A stretch of DNA of 64,000 nucleotides, taken from contig NZ_FORS01000002.1 in assembly GCF_900114065.1 (NCBI RefSeq), forward strand, positions 372,001 through 436,000. The letters run 5' to 3'. The notes under the pieces are model-generated. The model had not been told where the DNA came from, ran no database searches, and worked only from the letters and a program-made list of their open reading frames with translations. Below are positions 36,999-47,235 of this stretch, piece after piece (the first letter of the stretch is position 1; the number at the start of each line of letters is the position of its first letter). The translations under genes and the position numbers were made by a program. Source of the DNA: Stutzerimonas kunmingensis. GTDB taxonomy: Bacteria > Pseudomonadota > Gammaproteobacteria > Pseudomonadales > Pseudomonadaceae.

Positions 36999-38252
36999 AT
37001 GATCTCCCGATTGATAGGGAAATACCGGCCGTTCGCGGGCGTGGTGTTTGTCGCCGCGTTCGGCCTGCCCGGCGCAGCCACCGGGCTGACATTCGACGAT
37101 GCCCTGAGCCTCGCGCAACAGCAGGCGCCGTCGCTACGTGCCGAGGCATCGAGGCTGCAAGCCGCGCGTAGCGAAGCCGTCGCTGCGGGCGAGCTGCCCG
37201 ACCCGAAACTGCTGCTGGGCCTGCAGAACGTGCCGATTGAGGGCGCCGAGCGCTGGAGCCTCGATGAGGACGGCATGACCATGCGCATGGTTGGCCTCAT
37301 GCAGGAAGTTCCGAACCGCGACAAGCGCAAGGCACGCAGCGATGCGGCACAGGCGTCTGTCCAGCGCGCAGGTGCCTCGCGCGAGGTGGAAGCCCTCAGG
37401 GTGCGTCTGGCGACTGCCCAGGCGTGGATCGCCACCCACGCGGTGGAACGCAAGATTCGGCTGTTCGACCAGTTGTTCGAGGAGAACCGCCTGCTCGCCG
37501 AAGCAATTCGGGCGCGTATCGCTGGCGGGCGCGGGCAGCTGACCGACAGCGTCGCGGCGAAGCAACAGGCGGCGTTATTGGCTGATCGCCAGGGCGAACT
37601 GGAGCAGCAGCGCCGCCAGGCACGCGCGGCGCTGGTGCGCTGGGTTGGCAGCGATGGCAATCGACCGCTGTTCGGCGAACCGCCGCGCTGGGCGATTGCC
37701 CCTGAACAACTGGCGCAGCGGGTCGGCCAGCACCCGCAACTGACCGCCTATGCGCCGATGACCCAGGCGGCGCAGGCACGCATCCGTGAGGCGACCGCCG
37801 AGAAACAGGTCGACTGGAGCTGGGAGGTCAGTTACCTCAAGCGCGGTCGCGAGTACGGCGACATGGTCAACCTGCAGTTCAGTTTCGACCTGCCGGTGTT
37901 TCAGCGCTCGCGGCAGAACCCGCGGATCGCCGCCCGCTACGCAGAGCTCGATCAACTGGAAGCCGAACGCGAAGCCATGACGCGCGAATTCGTGGAGCGG
38001 CTGGACGTCGAGCTGGCCGAGCTGGATCGCTTGCAGCGCGCACTTGAACGCAACGCAGAGGTGCTGCTGCCGCTGGGAGAGGAAAAGGTGGAGCTGGCCA
38101 TGGCCGGCTATCGCGCCGGGACCAGCGAACTGGAAGCGGTGCTGGCAGCGCGCAACGAACTGATCGAGACCCGCCTTGAACACATCGACCTGCAGGGTCT
38201 GGTAGCCATCGCGGCTGCGCGCCTGCACTTCGCTTACGGAGAAGCCAAATGA
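36999..38252 (+). CDS. cusC: TolC-family outer-membrane channel of the Cus-type efflux system
   Basis: 417 residues. A signal-like N-terminus (about 1-32) is followed by two long helical repeats typical of CusC/CzcC outer-membrane factors (LTFDDALSLAQQQAPSLRAE, then AMAGYRAGTSELEAVLAARNELI). It exports metal ions across the outer membrane with CusB and CusA. ATG 36999 follows GAGGAA; a longer upstream frame from 36960 lacks a ribosome-binding site. The stop overlaps the cusB start (ATGA). Confidence 0.88.
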   Translation: MISRLIGKYRPFAGVVFVAAFGLPGAATGLTFDDALSLAQQQAPSLRAEASRLQAARSEAVAAGELPDPKLLLGLQNVPIEGAERWSLDEDGMTMRMVGLMQEVPNRDKRKARSDAAQASVQRAGASREVEALRVRLATAQAWIATHAVERKIRLFDQLFEENRLLAEAIRARIAGGRGQLTDSVAAKQQAALLADRQGELEQQRRQARAALVRWVGSDGNRPLFGEPPRWAIAPEQLAQRVGQHPQLTAYAPMTQAAQARIREATAEKQVDWSWEVSYLKRGREYGDMVNLQFSFDLPVFQRSRQNPRIAARYAELDQLEAEREAMTREFVERLDVELAELDRLQRALERNAEVLLPLGEEKVELAMAGYRAGTSELEAVLAARNELIETRLEHIDLQGLVAIAAARLHFAYGEAK

Positions 38253-39742
38253 GCCGGAATGTTCTCGCAAGCGTCACGCTGGCCGGGGTGACGGCGCTGA
38301 TCGGCGCGGGTGCCGGCTACTGGCTGGCCAGCTCTGATGACCAGGTTTCCGAACCACTCGCATCCGCGGTCGAGAGTGACGCCCAGGTGCTGTACTGGTA
38401 CGACCCGATGGTGCCGCAGCACCGTTTCGAAAAGCCCGGCAAGTCACCGTTCATGGATATGGACCTGGTGCCGCGCTACGCCAATGAGGACGGCGATGTC
38501 GCCACCATCAGTATCGATGCCGGCATCACGCAGAACCTTGGTATTCGCCTGACAACCGTCAGCCGCGGACAGCTGGTGAATGTGATCGAAGCGGTCGGCG
38601 TGCTCGAATACAACGCGCGTGATGTCGCGCTGGTTCAGGCTCGAGCCGGCGGGTTCGTCGAGCGCGTCTATCGGCATGCGCCAGGCGATGTGCTGGACAA
38701 GGGCGCAGCGCTGGCCGACCTGTTGATTCCCGAGTGGTCGGCCGCTCAGGAGGAATACCTGGCCCTGCGGCGAATCGGAGAACCAGCGCTGCTGGCGGCC
38801 GCACGGCAGCGCCTGCGTCTGGCCGGCATGCCGGCATCGACCATCAGCCAGCTCGAACGCAGTGGCAAGGTCAACGCGTCCGTTACCATTTCCACCCCGA
38901 TCGGCGGCGTACTGCAGGAGCTGGATGTTCGCGAAGGGATGACGCTTGCGGCTGGTGCGCCGCTCGCGCGGATCAATGGGCTGGACAGCGTCTGGCTGGA
39001 AGTGGCGGTGCCAGAGGCGCAGAGCCAGGGTATCCGCGTCGGCCAGCGCGCCACTGCGCGGCTGCCGGCGCTGCCGGGCCAGCTCATCGAGGGTGAGATC
39101 ACCGCGGTGCTGCCGGAAGCCAATGCTGCAAGCCGTACCCTGCGTGTGCGGGTAGAGCTGCCCAATCCGGACGGGCTGCTGCGGCCCGGGCTGACGGCTC
39201 AGGCCAGCTTGGCCGGTGGCGACGATGCGTCGGTTCTGCTGATTCCCGGCGAGGCGGTCATTCGAACCGGGCGTCGCAGCCTGGTAATGCTGGCCGAGCC
39301 CGGCGGCCGCTATCGCCCGGTGGAAGTCGAGACCGGGCGGGAGAGCGGCAGCCAGACCGTCGTCCTCCGCGGCCTGGAGGAGGGTCAGCAGGTGGTCGCA
39401 TCCGGCCAGTTCCTGCTGGACTCCGAAGCCAGCTTGCGCGGCATCGTCGCGCCGCCCGCGGCCAGTGATACGCAGCACGATCATGATCACGGCCATGCTC
39501 AGCCGGCACCGACGCTGCATGAATCCGAAGGCCGCGTCATGGAGCTCGCCGATGCCCGCGTGAAGATCGCACACGGCCCGTTCCACACGCTTGGCATGCC
39601 CGGCATGACCATGGCGTTCGCGGTGGCCGATGCGGCATTGCTGCAGGACATCGAGGTCGAAGACGGGGTCCGTTTCGCCGTTCGGGAAACCGATGCAGGC
39701 CTGCTGGTCGAGCGAATTCAGCCGCTGGAGAGGCAGCCATGA
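38249..39742 (+). CDS. cusB: CusB-like membrane-fusion protein with N-terminal metal-binding motif and C-terminal CusF-like domain
   Basis: 497 residues. After an N-terminal anchor (~8-25) comes a heavy-metal-binding motif ([20 protein letters not shown]), then the adaptor barrel and hairpin regions (~95-400). A His-rich linker ([10 protein letters not shown]) leads to a CusF-type domain at about 425-495 ([30 protein letters not shown]) carrying the His/Met copper ligands. CusF is a separate periplasmic chaperone in E. coli, so here the metal-delivery protein is fused to the adaptor. It overlaps cusC and cusA by four bases each. Confidence 0.9.
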   Translation: MSRNVLASVTLAGVTALIGAGAGYWLASSDDQVSEPLASAVESDAQVLYWYDPMVPQHRFEKPGKSPFMDMDLVPRYANEDGDVATISIDAGITQNLGIRLTTVSRGQLVNVIEAVGVLEYNARDVALVQARAGGFVERVYRHAPGDVLDKGAALADLLIPEWSAAQEEYLALRRIGEPALLAAARQRLRLAGMPASTISQLERSGKVNASVTISTPIGGVLQELDVREGMTLAAGAPLARINGLDSVWLEVAVPEAQSQGIRVGQRATARLPALPGQLIEGEITAVLPEANAASRTLRVRVELPNPDGLLRPGLTAQASLAGGDDASVLLIPGEAVIRTGRRSLVMLAEPGGRYRPVEVETGRESGSQTVVLRGLEEGQQVVASGQFLLDSEASLRGIVAPPAASDTQHDHDHGHAQPAPTLHESEGRVMELADARVKIAHGPFHTLGMPGMTMAFAVADAALLQDIEVEDGVRFAVRETDAGLLVERIQPLERQP

Positions 39743-42700
39743 TCGCCGCGCTGATTCGCTGGTCCGTCCTCAATCGGTTCCTGGTGCTGATGGCGACATT
39801 GCTGATGACTGCCGTGGGCATCTGGGCAGTGCGTACCACGCCGATCGACGCGCTGCCTGATCTGTCGGACGTGCAGGTGATCATCCGCACGCCCTATCCG
39901 GGGCAGGCGCCGCAGATCGTCGAGAACCAGGTGACCTATCCACTGACCACCACCATGCTTTCGGTGCCTGGGGCAAAGACGGTGCGCGGCTATTCGTTCT
40001 TCGGCGACAGCTTCGTCTATGTGCTGTTCGAGGACGGTACTGATCTCTACTGGGCGCGTTCGCGGGTGCTGGAGTACCTGAGTCAGGTGCAGAGCCGGCT
40101 GCCCGCCAGCGCCAAGCCATCTCTCGGGCCGGACGCTACCGGGGTCGGCTGGATCTACCAGTACGCGTTGGTCGACCGCAGCGGCACGCACGATCTCGCG
40201 CAACTACGCAGTGTGCAGGACTGGTTCCTCAAGTACGAACTCATCACGCTGCCCAACGTGGCCGAGGTGGCGACCATCGGTGGCATGGTCAAGCAGTATC
40301 AGGTCGTGCTCGATCCACTGAAGATGGCCAGCCTTGCCGTCACCCAGGCGCAGGTCATCGAGGCCATCGGCATGGCCAACCAGGAAACTGGCGGCGCAGT
40401 ACTCGAATTGGCCGAAACCGAATACATGGTCCGCGCCTCCGGCTACCTGCAGACGCTCGAGGATTTTCGCCAGATTCCACTGCAGCTGAGCGCCAGGGGC
40501 GTGCCGGTCACGCTGGGCGATGTGGCGCATATCCAGCTCGGCCCGGAAATGCGTCGGGGCATCGCAGAGCTCGACGGGGAAGGGGAAACGGTCGGCGGGG
40601 TGGTGATCCTGCGCAGCGGCAAGAACGCGCGGGAAACCCTGGCCGCCGTACACGCCAAGCTCGAAGAGCTGAAAAGCAGCCTGCCCGAGGGTGTCGAAAT
40701 CGTCACCACCTACGACCGCAGCGAGCTGATCGACCGCGCGGTGGAGAACCTCAGCTTCAAGCTGCTGGAGGAATTCGTCGTCGTCGCACTGGTGTGCGGC
40801 ATCTTCCTTTGGCACTTGCGCTCTTCGCTGGTGGCGATCGTCTCGCTGCCCATCGGCATATTGATCGCCTTCGCCGTGATGCGTTACCAGGGCATCAACG
40901 CCAACATCATGTCGCTGGGCGGTATTGCCATCGCCATCGGTGCGATGGTTGACGCGGCGGTGGTGATGATCGAGAACGCGCACAAGAAGGCCGAGGCCTG
41001 GCGCCACGCCAATCCGGGCAAGGAGCTGGAGGGTGAAGAGCACTGGCAGGTCATGACCAGCGCAGCGCAGGAGGTCGGCCCGGCGCTGTTCTTCTGTCTG
41101 CTGATCATCACGCTGTCGTTCATCCCGGTATTCACCCTCGAGGCACAAGAGGGGCGTCTGTTCGGACCGCTGGCGTTTACCAAGACCTACGCAATGGCGG
41201 CCGCGGCCGGGCTTTCGGTGACGCTGGTGCCGGTATTGATGGGCTACTGGATTCGCGGCAAGTTGCCGGACGAGGCGCGTAATCCACTCAATCGCGGGCT
41301 GATCCGGGTCTATCGCCCCGCATTGAACACCGTTCTCGAACACCCGAAGATCACCATTGCGGTAGCCGTGCTGGTCCTGGCTACGACGCTGTGGCCGATG
41401 TCGCGCCTGGGAGGTGAGTTTCTTCCGCCCATGGACGAGGGCGATCTGCTTTACATGCCTTCGGCGCTGCCGGGCCTGTCGGCACAGAAGGCAGCCCAGC
41501 TGCTGCAGCAGACTGACCGCATGATCCGCACGGTTCCGGAAGTCGAAACCGTGTTCGGCAAGGCCGGCCGCGCCGAGTCGGCGACCGATCCGGCGCCGCT
41601 GGAGATGTTCGAGACCACCATCCGCTTCAAACCGCGAGAGCAGTGGCGCGTCGGCATGACGCCGGAAAAGCTGATCGACGAGCTGGACCGGGCTGTGCAG
41701 GTGCCAGGCCTGACCAATATCTGGATTCCGCCGATCCGCAATCGCATCGACATGCTTGCCACCGGCATCAAGAGCCCGATCGGTGTGAAGATCGCCGGCG
41801 CCAATCTGGAGGAGATCGACCGTGTCAGCCAGCAGGTCGAGGCCGTTGCCAGAAAGGTGCCGGGTGTCAGTTCAGCGCTGGCCGAGCGCCTGGTCGGCGG
41901 GCGTTACGTCGATATCGATATCGATCGTCAGGACGCCGCCCGCTATGGGCTGAACATCGCCGATGTCCAGTCCATCGTTTCCAGCGCCATCGGTGGCGAA
42001 ACCGTCGGTGAGACCATTGAGGGCCTTGCGCGATATCCGATCAGCGTTCGCTATCCTCGTGAATGGCGCGATACCCCCCAGCGGCTGGAGCAGCTACCGA
42101 TCCTCACGCCGCAGGGCAGCCAGATCACCCTGGGCAGTGTGGCGCGAGTGCGCATAAGCGACGGTCCGCCGATGCTGCGCAGCGAGAATGCGCGGCTGGC
42201 GGGTTGGGTTTACGTCGATGTGCGCGGCCGGGATATCGCGTCGGTCGTCGCCGATCTGCGCGATGCGGTGAGCAGCGAAGTCAGCCTGCTGCCCGGCATG
42301 AGCCTGGCCTACTCGGGCCAGTTCGAGTTTCTCGAGCGCGCCAACGAGCGCCTCAAGCTGGTCGTGCCCGCGACATTGCTGATCATCTTCTTCCTCCTCT
42401 ACCTGACCTTCGGCCGGCTGGATGAGGCCGTGCTGATCATGCTGACCCTGCCGTTCGCGCTGACCGGCGGCGTCTGGTTCCTCTATCTGATGGATTACAA
42501 CCTGTCGGTGGCCACCGGCGTCGGCTTCATCGCACTGGCGGGAGTCGCTGCGGAATTCGGCGTGATCATGCTGCTATATCTGAAGAACGCCTGGGCCGAT
42601 CAGCAGCGCGACGGGCTGAACGGCGAGGCCGCGCTGTGCGAAGCAATCCGCGAAGGTGCGGTGCAGCGGGTACGCCCGAAGGCGATGACCGTTGCAGTGA

Positions 42701-42876
42701 TTGTCGCCGGTCTTTTGCCGATCCTGCTGGGAGCGGGCACCGGCAGCGAAGTGATGAGCCGCATCGCGGCACCGATGGTCGGCGGCATGCTGAGTGCGCC
42801 GCTGCTGTCGCTGTTCGTCATCCCGGCCGCCTATCGTTTGATGCGCAGGCCCAGGAGAGGAACACAGACGCGGTAG
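39739..42876 (+). CDS. cusA: CusA-type RND copper/silver efflux pump
   Basis: 1045 residues. This inner-membrane proton-driven transporter of the heavy-metal RND group has twelve membrane helices and two large periplasmic loops. The helix IV motif [20 protein letters not shown] and the periplasmic [17 protein letters not shown] match the CusA (monovalent Cu/Ag) branch. N-terminal [20 protein letters not shown] and a hydrophobic C-terminus complete the fold. It is the last gene of the his-rich-cusCBA operon and lies tail-to-tail with the ZIP-like gene. Confidence 0.93.
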   Translation: MIAALIRWSVLNRFLVLMATLLMTAVGIWAVRTTPIDALPDLSDVQVIIRTPYPGQAPQIVENQVTYPLTTTMLSVPGAKTVRGYSFFGDSFVYVLFEDGTDLYWARSRVLEYLSQVQSRLPASAKPSLGPDATGVGWIYQYALVDRSGTHDLAQLRSVQDWFLKYELITLPNVAEVATIGGMVKQYQVVLDPLKMASLAVTQAQVIEAIGMANQETGGAVLELAETEYMVRASGYLQTLEDFRQIPLQLSARGVPVTLGDVAHIQLGPEMRRGIAELDGEGETVGGVVILRSGKNARETLAAVHAKLEELKSSLPEGVEIVTTYDRSELIDRAVENLSFKLLEEFVVVALVCGIFLWHLRSSLVAIVSLPIGILIAFAVMRYQGINANIMSLGGIAIAIGAMVDAAVVMIENAHKKAEAWRHANPGKELEGEEHWQVMTSAAQEVGPALFFCLLIITLSFIPVFTLEAQEGRLFGPLAFTKTYAMAAAAGLSVTLVPVLMGYWIRGKLPDEARNPLNRGLIRVYRPALNTVLEHPKITIAVAVLVLATTLWPMSRLGGEFLPPMDEGDLLYMPSALPGLSAQKAAQLLQQTDRMIRTVPEVETVFGKAGRAESATDPAPLEMFETTIRFKPREQWRVGMTPEKLIDELDRAVQVPGLTNIWIPPIRNRIDMLATGIKSPIGVKIAGANLEEIDRVSQQVEAVARKVPGVSSALAERLVGGRYVDIDIDRQDAARYGLNIADVQSIVSSAIGGETVGETIEGLARYPISVRYPREWRDTPQRLEQLPILTPQGSQITLGSVARVRISDGPPMLRSENARLAGWVYVDVRGRDIASVVADLRDAVSSEVSLLPGMSLAYSGQFEFLERANERLKLVVPATLLIIFFLLYLTFGRLDEAVLIMLTLPFALTGGVWFLYLMDYNLSVATGVGFIALAGVAAEFGVIMLLYLKNAWADQQRDGLNGEAALCEAIREGAVQRVRPKAMTVAVIVAGLLPILLGAGTGSEVMSRIAAPMVGGMLSAPLLSLFVIPAAYRLMRRPRRGTQTR

Positions 42877-42882
42877 GCTCGG

Positions 42883-43647
42883 CTACATCAACAATAGGAG
42901 CAAGGAGTAGCCGAGCGACCCGAGCAGAAATGCACCGAATCGGCTGTTCCTTTCCGTCGGCAGCTCCTCCTTCAGGACGTTGAGGATGATCGCGCCGGCG
43001 ATGAAGGCGGTTACGGCCGACACACCCAGCTCCGAGAGCTCGATGACCGAGCCGAACGCCCAGCCGATCAGGGTTGACCCCGCCAGGATCCAGCGGCCGC
43101 GTCGGGCAAACAGGTCTTGGTGATCATGCTGAAGGGCCACATCGTTGACCATGAAGTGCAGCGACATGGCCACGGTGTACCAGACCAGTTCCAGCGCCTG
43201 GCCGGAATCACGGTTGGCGAGGATATGGCCGATCAGTGCGTTGTAACCGGCAAACGCACCTATGTGCAGCCAGAACACGCCCGCGTGGGAAGGTGCGCCT
43301 TCAGGCCGCTCGTCGCGGTGCTGCTTGATCAGCCGCTCGAGCCCGTAGAAGCAGACCAGGCCGACCAGTGCCAGCAGATAGGCATGGTGTTCCAGGTAGC
43401 GCAGCGGGTGGAACCCGCTATCCTCCATCACCCTCTGCCCATCGGCCAGCTCGGGGAGCAGGTGGACGAAGACATAGGCAACGGCGACGCCGCCGGCTGC
43501 GGATAGCCAGCGGCTACGCGGTAACTGGTGGAGTTTGCTCAGTCTGCCGGCCAGCATGTGAGTGGCCGTCAGCACCAGTGCGGCGATCAGGGTAAGCATG
43601 GGAAATCCAGGGAAGTGGCCATCTGGTTTGTGACTTTGGCCGTTCAT
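42883..43647 (-). CDS. ZIP-like integral membrane protein
   Basis: 254 residues with about eight hydrophobic helices. The C-terminal part TAFIAGAIILNVLKEELPTE resembles the ZIP-family helix with the EE metal site, and histidines occur in membrane helices (FVHLLPEL, SLHFMVND). ZIP proteins import or redistribute divalent metals. Position directly after a metal pump fits metal homeostasis. Substrate and direction are not known. Six bases separate its stop from that of cusA, so the two operons converge. Confidence 0.7.
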   Translation of the reverse strand: MNGQSHKPDGHFPGFPMLTLIAALVLTATHMLAGRLSKLHQLPRSRWLSAAGGVAVAYVFVHLLPELADGQRVMEDSGFHPLRYLEHHAYLLALVGLVCFYGLERLIKQHRDERPEGAPSHAGVFWLHIGAFAGYNALIGHILANRDSGQALELVWYTVAMSLHFMVNDVALQHDHQDLFARRGRWILAGSTLIGWAFGSVIELSELGVSAVTAFIAGAIILNVLKEELPTERNSRFGAFLLGSLGYSLLLLLM

Positions 43648-43806
43648 CGGCGTTCAGCATGCAATTCGTCGGCAGAGGGGATGGACTTATGATCTCGATC
43701 AGTTACCTGCGTCGTGATCGGCCAGGCCGATGATTTTTTTGATAGAGTTCGCTCCTGAAAAAGCGAGCAGCCAGCCAGCTTTTAGTACGGTCAATGAGGT
43801 GTCTGC

Positions 43807-44451
43807 TTGATTAGGGTGCTGGTGGTCGATGACCACGATCTGGTTCGCACGGGCATCAGTCGCATGCTGGCGGACATCTCCGGTCTTCAGGTGATAGGCC
43901 AGGCGGATTCCGGCGAAGACGCCATCCGCAAGGCGCGGGAACTGAAGCCTGATGTGGTGCTGATGGACGTCAAGATGCCGGGCATCGGTGGCCTCGAGGC
44001 GACCCGCAAGCTGCTGCGCAGCTACCCCGATCTGAAGGTCATCGCTGTGACCATATGTGAAGAAGACCCTTTCCCGACGCGCCTCCTGCAGGCTGGCGCG
44101 GCGGGTTATCTGACCAAAGGTGCGGCGCTGGAAGAAATGGTGCAGGCCATTCGCATGGTATTCGGTGGTCAGCGCTACATCAGCCCGCAGATCGCCCAGC
44201 AACTGGCGCTCAAATCCTTCCAGCCGCAGCTCAGCGAATCGCCATTCGATCTGCTCTCGGAGCGGGAAATCCAGATCGCATTGATGATCGCCAACTGCCA
44301 GAAGGTGCAAAGCATCTCCGACAAGCTCTGTCTCTCGCCGAAAACAGTCAACACCTACCGTTATCGCATCTTCGAAAAGCTGTCGATTACCAGTGATGTC
44401 GAGCTTGCCCTGCTGGCGGTTCGCCACGGGATGGTCGACACCGTCAACTGA
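43807..44451 (+). CDS. gacA: GacA, response regulator (BarA/GacS-UvrY family)
   Basis: 214 residues. The receiver domain ([14 protein letters not shown], phospho-Asp in [10 protein letters not shown], conserved Lys in GYLTKGA) is followed by a LuxR-type HTH ([30 protein letters not shown]). It is activated by GacS and drives the small RNAs that relieve RsmA repression. The start codon is TTG, as is common for Pseudomonas gacA. It overlaps uvrC by one base, the classical gacA-uvrC-pgsA order. Confidence 0.97.
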   Translation: MIRVLVVDDHDLVRTGISRMLADISGLQVIGQADSGEDAIRKARELKPDVVLMDVKMPGIGGLEATRKLLRSYPDLKVIAVTICEEDPFPTRLLQAGAAGYLTKGAALEEMVQAIRMVFGGQRYISPQIAQQLALKSFQPQLSESPFDLLSEREIQIALMIANCQKVQSISDKLCLSPKTVNTYRYRIFEKLSITSDVELALLAVRHGMVDTVN

Positions 44452-46274
44452 TGAGCGAAACCTTCGACCCATCGGCGTTCCTGGCCGCCTGCAGCGGCCG
44501 GCCGGGCGTCTACCGCATGTTCGACGCGCAGGCCAAACTGCTCTACGTCGGCAAGGCCAAGAATCTCAAGAAGCGTCTGGCCAGCTATTTCCGCAAGACG
44601 GGCCAGGCGCCGAAGACCGCCGCCCTGGTGGCCAAGATCGCGCAGGTCGAAACCACCATCACCGCCAACGAGACCGAGGCGCTGCTGCTCGAGCAGACCC
44701 TGATCAAGCAATGGCGACCGCCTTACAACATCCTGCTGCGGGACGATAAGTCCTATCCCTATGTGTTCCTCTCGGCCGGTGAGTTTCCACGACTGAGTAT
44801 TCACCGGGGTGCGAAGAAGGAGCCGGGACGCTACTTCGGCCCCTATCCGAGCGCTGGCGCGATCCGCGAAAGCCTTAGCCTGCTGCAGAAGGCCTTCTTC
44901 GTACGCCAATGCGAAGACAGCTACTACCGCAACCGCACACGTCCCTGCCTGCAGTACCAGATCAAGCGCTGCAAGGCGCCGTGCGTAAATCTGGTCGAGC
45001 CGGAGGAATACGCCGAGGACGTACGACATTCGGTCATGTTCCTCGAAGGCCGTAGCAATGCGCTGGCCGAAGAGCTGTCACGCAATATGGAAAAGGCGGC
45101 GATGAACCTCGATTTCGAGCGTGCCGCCGAGATTCGCGATCAGATCGGCATCCTGCGTCGCGTGCAGGATCAGCAGAGCATGGAGGGCGGCACTGGCGAC
45201 GTGGATATTGTCGCCGCGGTGGTCAGCCCGGGCGGCGCCTGCGTTCACCTGATCACCGTGCGTGGCGGCCGGGTGCTGGGGAGCAAGAATTTCTTCCCGC
45301 AGGTGGCTATCGAGGAAAGTGTCGCCGAGGTGCTGCAGGCGTTTCTCGAGCAGTACTACCTGGGCGCCGCCGAACGCGATCTGCCGGGAGAGCTGATCGT
45401 CAACGCCGTGCACGAGGACTTTCCGACGCTGATCAGTGCCATCGCCGAGCTGCGCAGCTTCGATCTGACCATTACCCATCGCGTACGTGGCACGCGTGCG
45501 CGCTGGCAGCAGCTGGCGCTGACCAACGCGGAACAGGCGATGGCTGCACGCCTGGCCAATCGTCAGCATCTGTCCGCACGGTTCGACGCGCTGGCCGAAG
45601 CGCTGGAACTCGACGAACCGCCGATGCGCCTGGAATGCTTCGACATCAGCCATTCCAGCGGCGAGGCGACGGTGGCGTCCTGCGTGGTCTTCGGGCCGGA
45701 GGGACCGCTGAAGTCGGACTATCGACGCTACAACATCGAGGGTGTTACCGCGGGCGATGACTATGCGGCGATGCACCAGGCGCTGTCCCGGCGTTTCCGC
45801 AAGGCAGCGGAGGGCGAGGGCAAGCTACCGGACATCCTGCTGGTCGATGGCGGCAAGGGCCAGCTGAACATGGCGCGTGAAGTGCTCGAAGAACTGGCCG
45901 TGCCGGATCTGATCCTGCTCGGCGTGGCCAAGGGTGTGACGCGCAAGCCGGGGCTGGAAACGCTCTACCTCAACGATGCGGCTCACGAGTTCACGCTTCC
46001 CGCAGACTCGCCGGCGCTGCACCTGATCCAGCAGGTGCGCGATGAGGCGCACCGTTTCGCCATTACCGGCCACCGTGCCAGACGCGGAAAAGCGCGTCGA
46101 ACCTCGACGCTTGAGGAGGTTCCGGGAATCGGCCCGAAGCGCCGTCGCGAACTGCTTACGCATTTCGGCGGTCTTCAGGAGCTGTGCAGAGCCAGCCTCG
46201 ACGAGATCGCCAAGGCTCCCGGCATTAGTAAAAAGCTTGCCGAGTCGATTTATGCCGCCCTGCACAGTGAGTAA
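44451..46274 (+). CDS. uvrC: UvrC, excinuclease ABC subunit C
   Basis: 607 residues. An N-terminal GIY-YIG nuclease ([21 protein letters not shown]), the UVR domain ([16 protein letters not shown]), the C-terminal RNase H-like nuclease ([19 protein letters not shown]) and two helix-hairpin-helix motifs at the end ([23 protein letters not shown]) are visible. It makes the 3' and 5' incisions in nucleotide excision repair. The first base of its ATG is the last base of the gacA stop codon. Confidence 0.98.
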   Translation: MSETFDPSAFLAACSGRPGVYRMFDAQAKLLYVGKAKNLKKRLASYFRKTGQAPKTAALVAKIAQVETTITANETEALLLEQTLIKQWRPPYNILLRDDKSYPYVFLSAGEFPRLSIHRGAKKEPGRYFGPYPSAGAIRESLSLLQKAFFVRQCEDSYYRNRTRPCLQYQIKRCKAPCVNLVEPEEYAEDVRHSVMFLEGRSNALAEELSRNMEKAAMNLDFERAAEIRDQIGILRRVQDQQSMEGGTGDVDIVAAVVSPGGACVHLITVRGGRVLGSKNFFPQVAIEESVAEVLQAFLEQYYLGAAERDLPGELIVNAVHEDFPTLISAIAELRSFDLTITHRVRGTRARWQQLALTNAEQAMAARLANRQHLSARFDALAEALELDEPPMRLECFDISHSSGEATVASCVVFGPEGPLKSDYRRYNIEGVTAGDDYAAMHQALSRRFRKAAEGEGKLPDILLVDGGKGQLNMAREVLEELAVPDLILLGVAKGVTRKPGLETLYLNDAAHEFTLPADSPALHLIQQVRDEAHRFAITGHRARRGKARRTSTLEEVPGIGPKRRRELLTHFGGLQELCRASLDEIAKAPGISKKLAESIYAALHSE

Positions 46275-46307
46275 ACTGTCCCCGAATTCCGCCGATCAGT
46301 GGTACCG

Positions 46308-46865
46308 ATGAATATCCCGAACCTGCTCACCGTTCTACGCGTGCTGCTGATACCCATCTTCATTCTGCTGTTCTACCTCCCGTTCTACTGGAGCTATATG
46401 GCCGCGAGTGCAGTATTCACCGTGGCCGCGCTGACCGATTGGCTCGATGGCTACCTGGCCCGCCGCCTGGAACAAAGTACGCCGTTCGGTGCCTTTCTCG
46501 ACCCGGTAGCCGACAAGCTGATGGTCGCGGTAGCACTGGTGCTGCTGGTCGAAGAGCACTCCAATCTCTGGCTGACGTTGCCGGCAGCGATCATCATCGG
46601 TCGGGAGATCGTCGTCTCGGCCTTGCGCGAATGGATGGCCGAGCTGGGCGCTCGCGCGCAGGTGGCGGTGTCGAACCTGGGCAAGTGGAAGACCGCTGCA
46701 CAGATGGTCGCGCTGGTGATCCTGCTGGCCAATCCGCCGCAGCCAACAATCTGGGTCGGGTTGGGTTATGCGCTGTTGATCGTGGCGGCGGGGCTGACGC
46801 TTTGGTCGATGATCAATTACCTGATGGCTGCCTGGCCGCACCTGAGCACCTCAGAAAAGAAATAA
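46308..46865 (+). CDS. pgsA: PgsA, CDP-diacylglycerol-glycerol-3-phosphate 3-phosphatidyltransferase
   Basis: 185 residues, integral membrane, first step of phosphatidylglycerol synthesis. The CDP-alcohol phosphotransferase motif [18 protein letters not shown] continuing FLDPVADK is complete. ATG 46308 ([12 protein letters not shown]) matches the conserved start; a GTG nine bases upstream is possible. It is followed by the tRNA-Gly promoter. Confidence 0.97.
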   Translation: MNIPNLLTVLRVLLIPIFILLFYLPFYWSYMAASAVFTVAALTDWLDGYLARRLEQSTPFGAFLDPVADKLMVAVALVLLVEEHSNLWLTLPAAIIIGREIVVSALREWMAELGARAQVAVSNLGKWKTAAQMVALVILLANPPQPTIWVGLGYALLIVAAGLTLWSMINYLMAAWPHLSTSEKK

Positions 46866-46884
46866 AACTTTTTTAATCAAGGGG

Positions 46885-46912
46885 TTGACGGCAGCATTCG
46901 ATCGTATAGAAT
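46885..46912 (+). promoter_or_regulatory. Promoter of tRNA-Gly
   Basis: TTGACG (46885-46890), a 16-bp spacer and TAGAAT (46907-46912), followed by a GC-rich discriminator, lie 21 bp before the tRNA. Confidence 0.75.
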
Positions 46913-46933
46913 GGCGCCCGTCACCAAGACAAC

Positions 46934-47009
<76 letters not shown>

Positions 47010-47051
47010 AATTATGATCTACAGACTTCTACTGACGTCTGTAAGTCATTG

Positions 47052-47076
47052 AAAAAAGGGGCTTCGGCCCCTTTTT
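47052..47076 (+). terminator. Terminator downstream of tRNA-Gly
   Basis: GGGGC-TTCG-GCCCC is flanked by six A and five T, a strong intrinsic hairpin, now on the element side of the attachment site. The rest of the 47010-47235 gap holds the integrase promoter region without a clear consensus. Confidence 0.85.
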
Positions 47077-47235
47077 CCATTCCAGCGAGCGCCACGGAAA
47101 TCCACCCACAGCTACCGTTTTTGAGTGACCAATTGAGGCACAAGAATACGGGTGGGACGGCTACCGGATAGTTGCTGGGGCTGAGCGGGAACCATGACGA
47201 GCATAGGGCCTAAGTCATTACTTAGGAGCCTCGAA

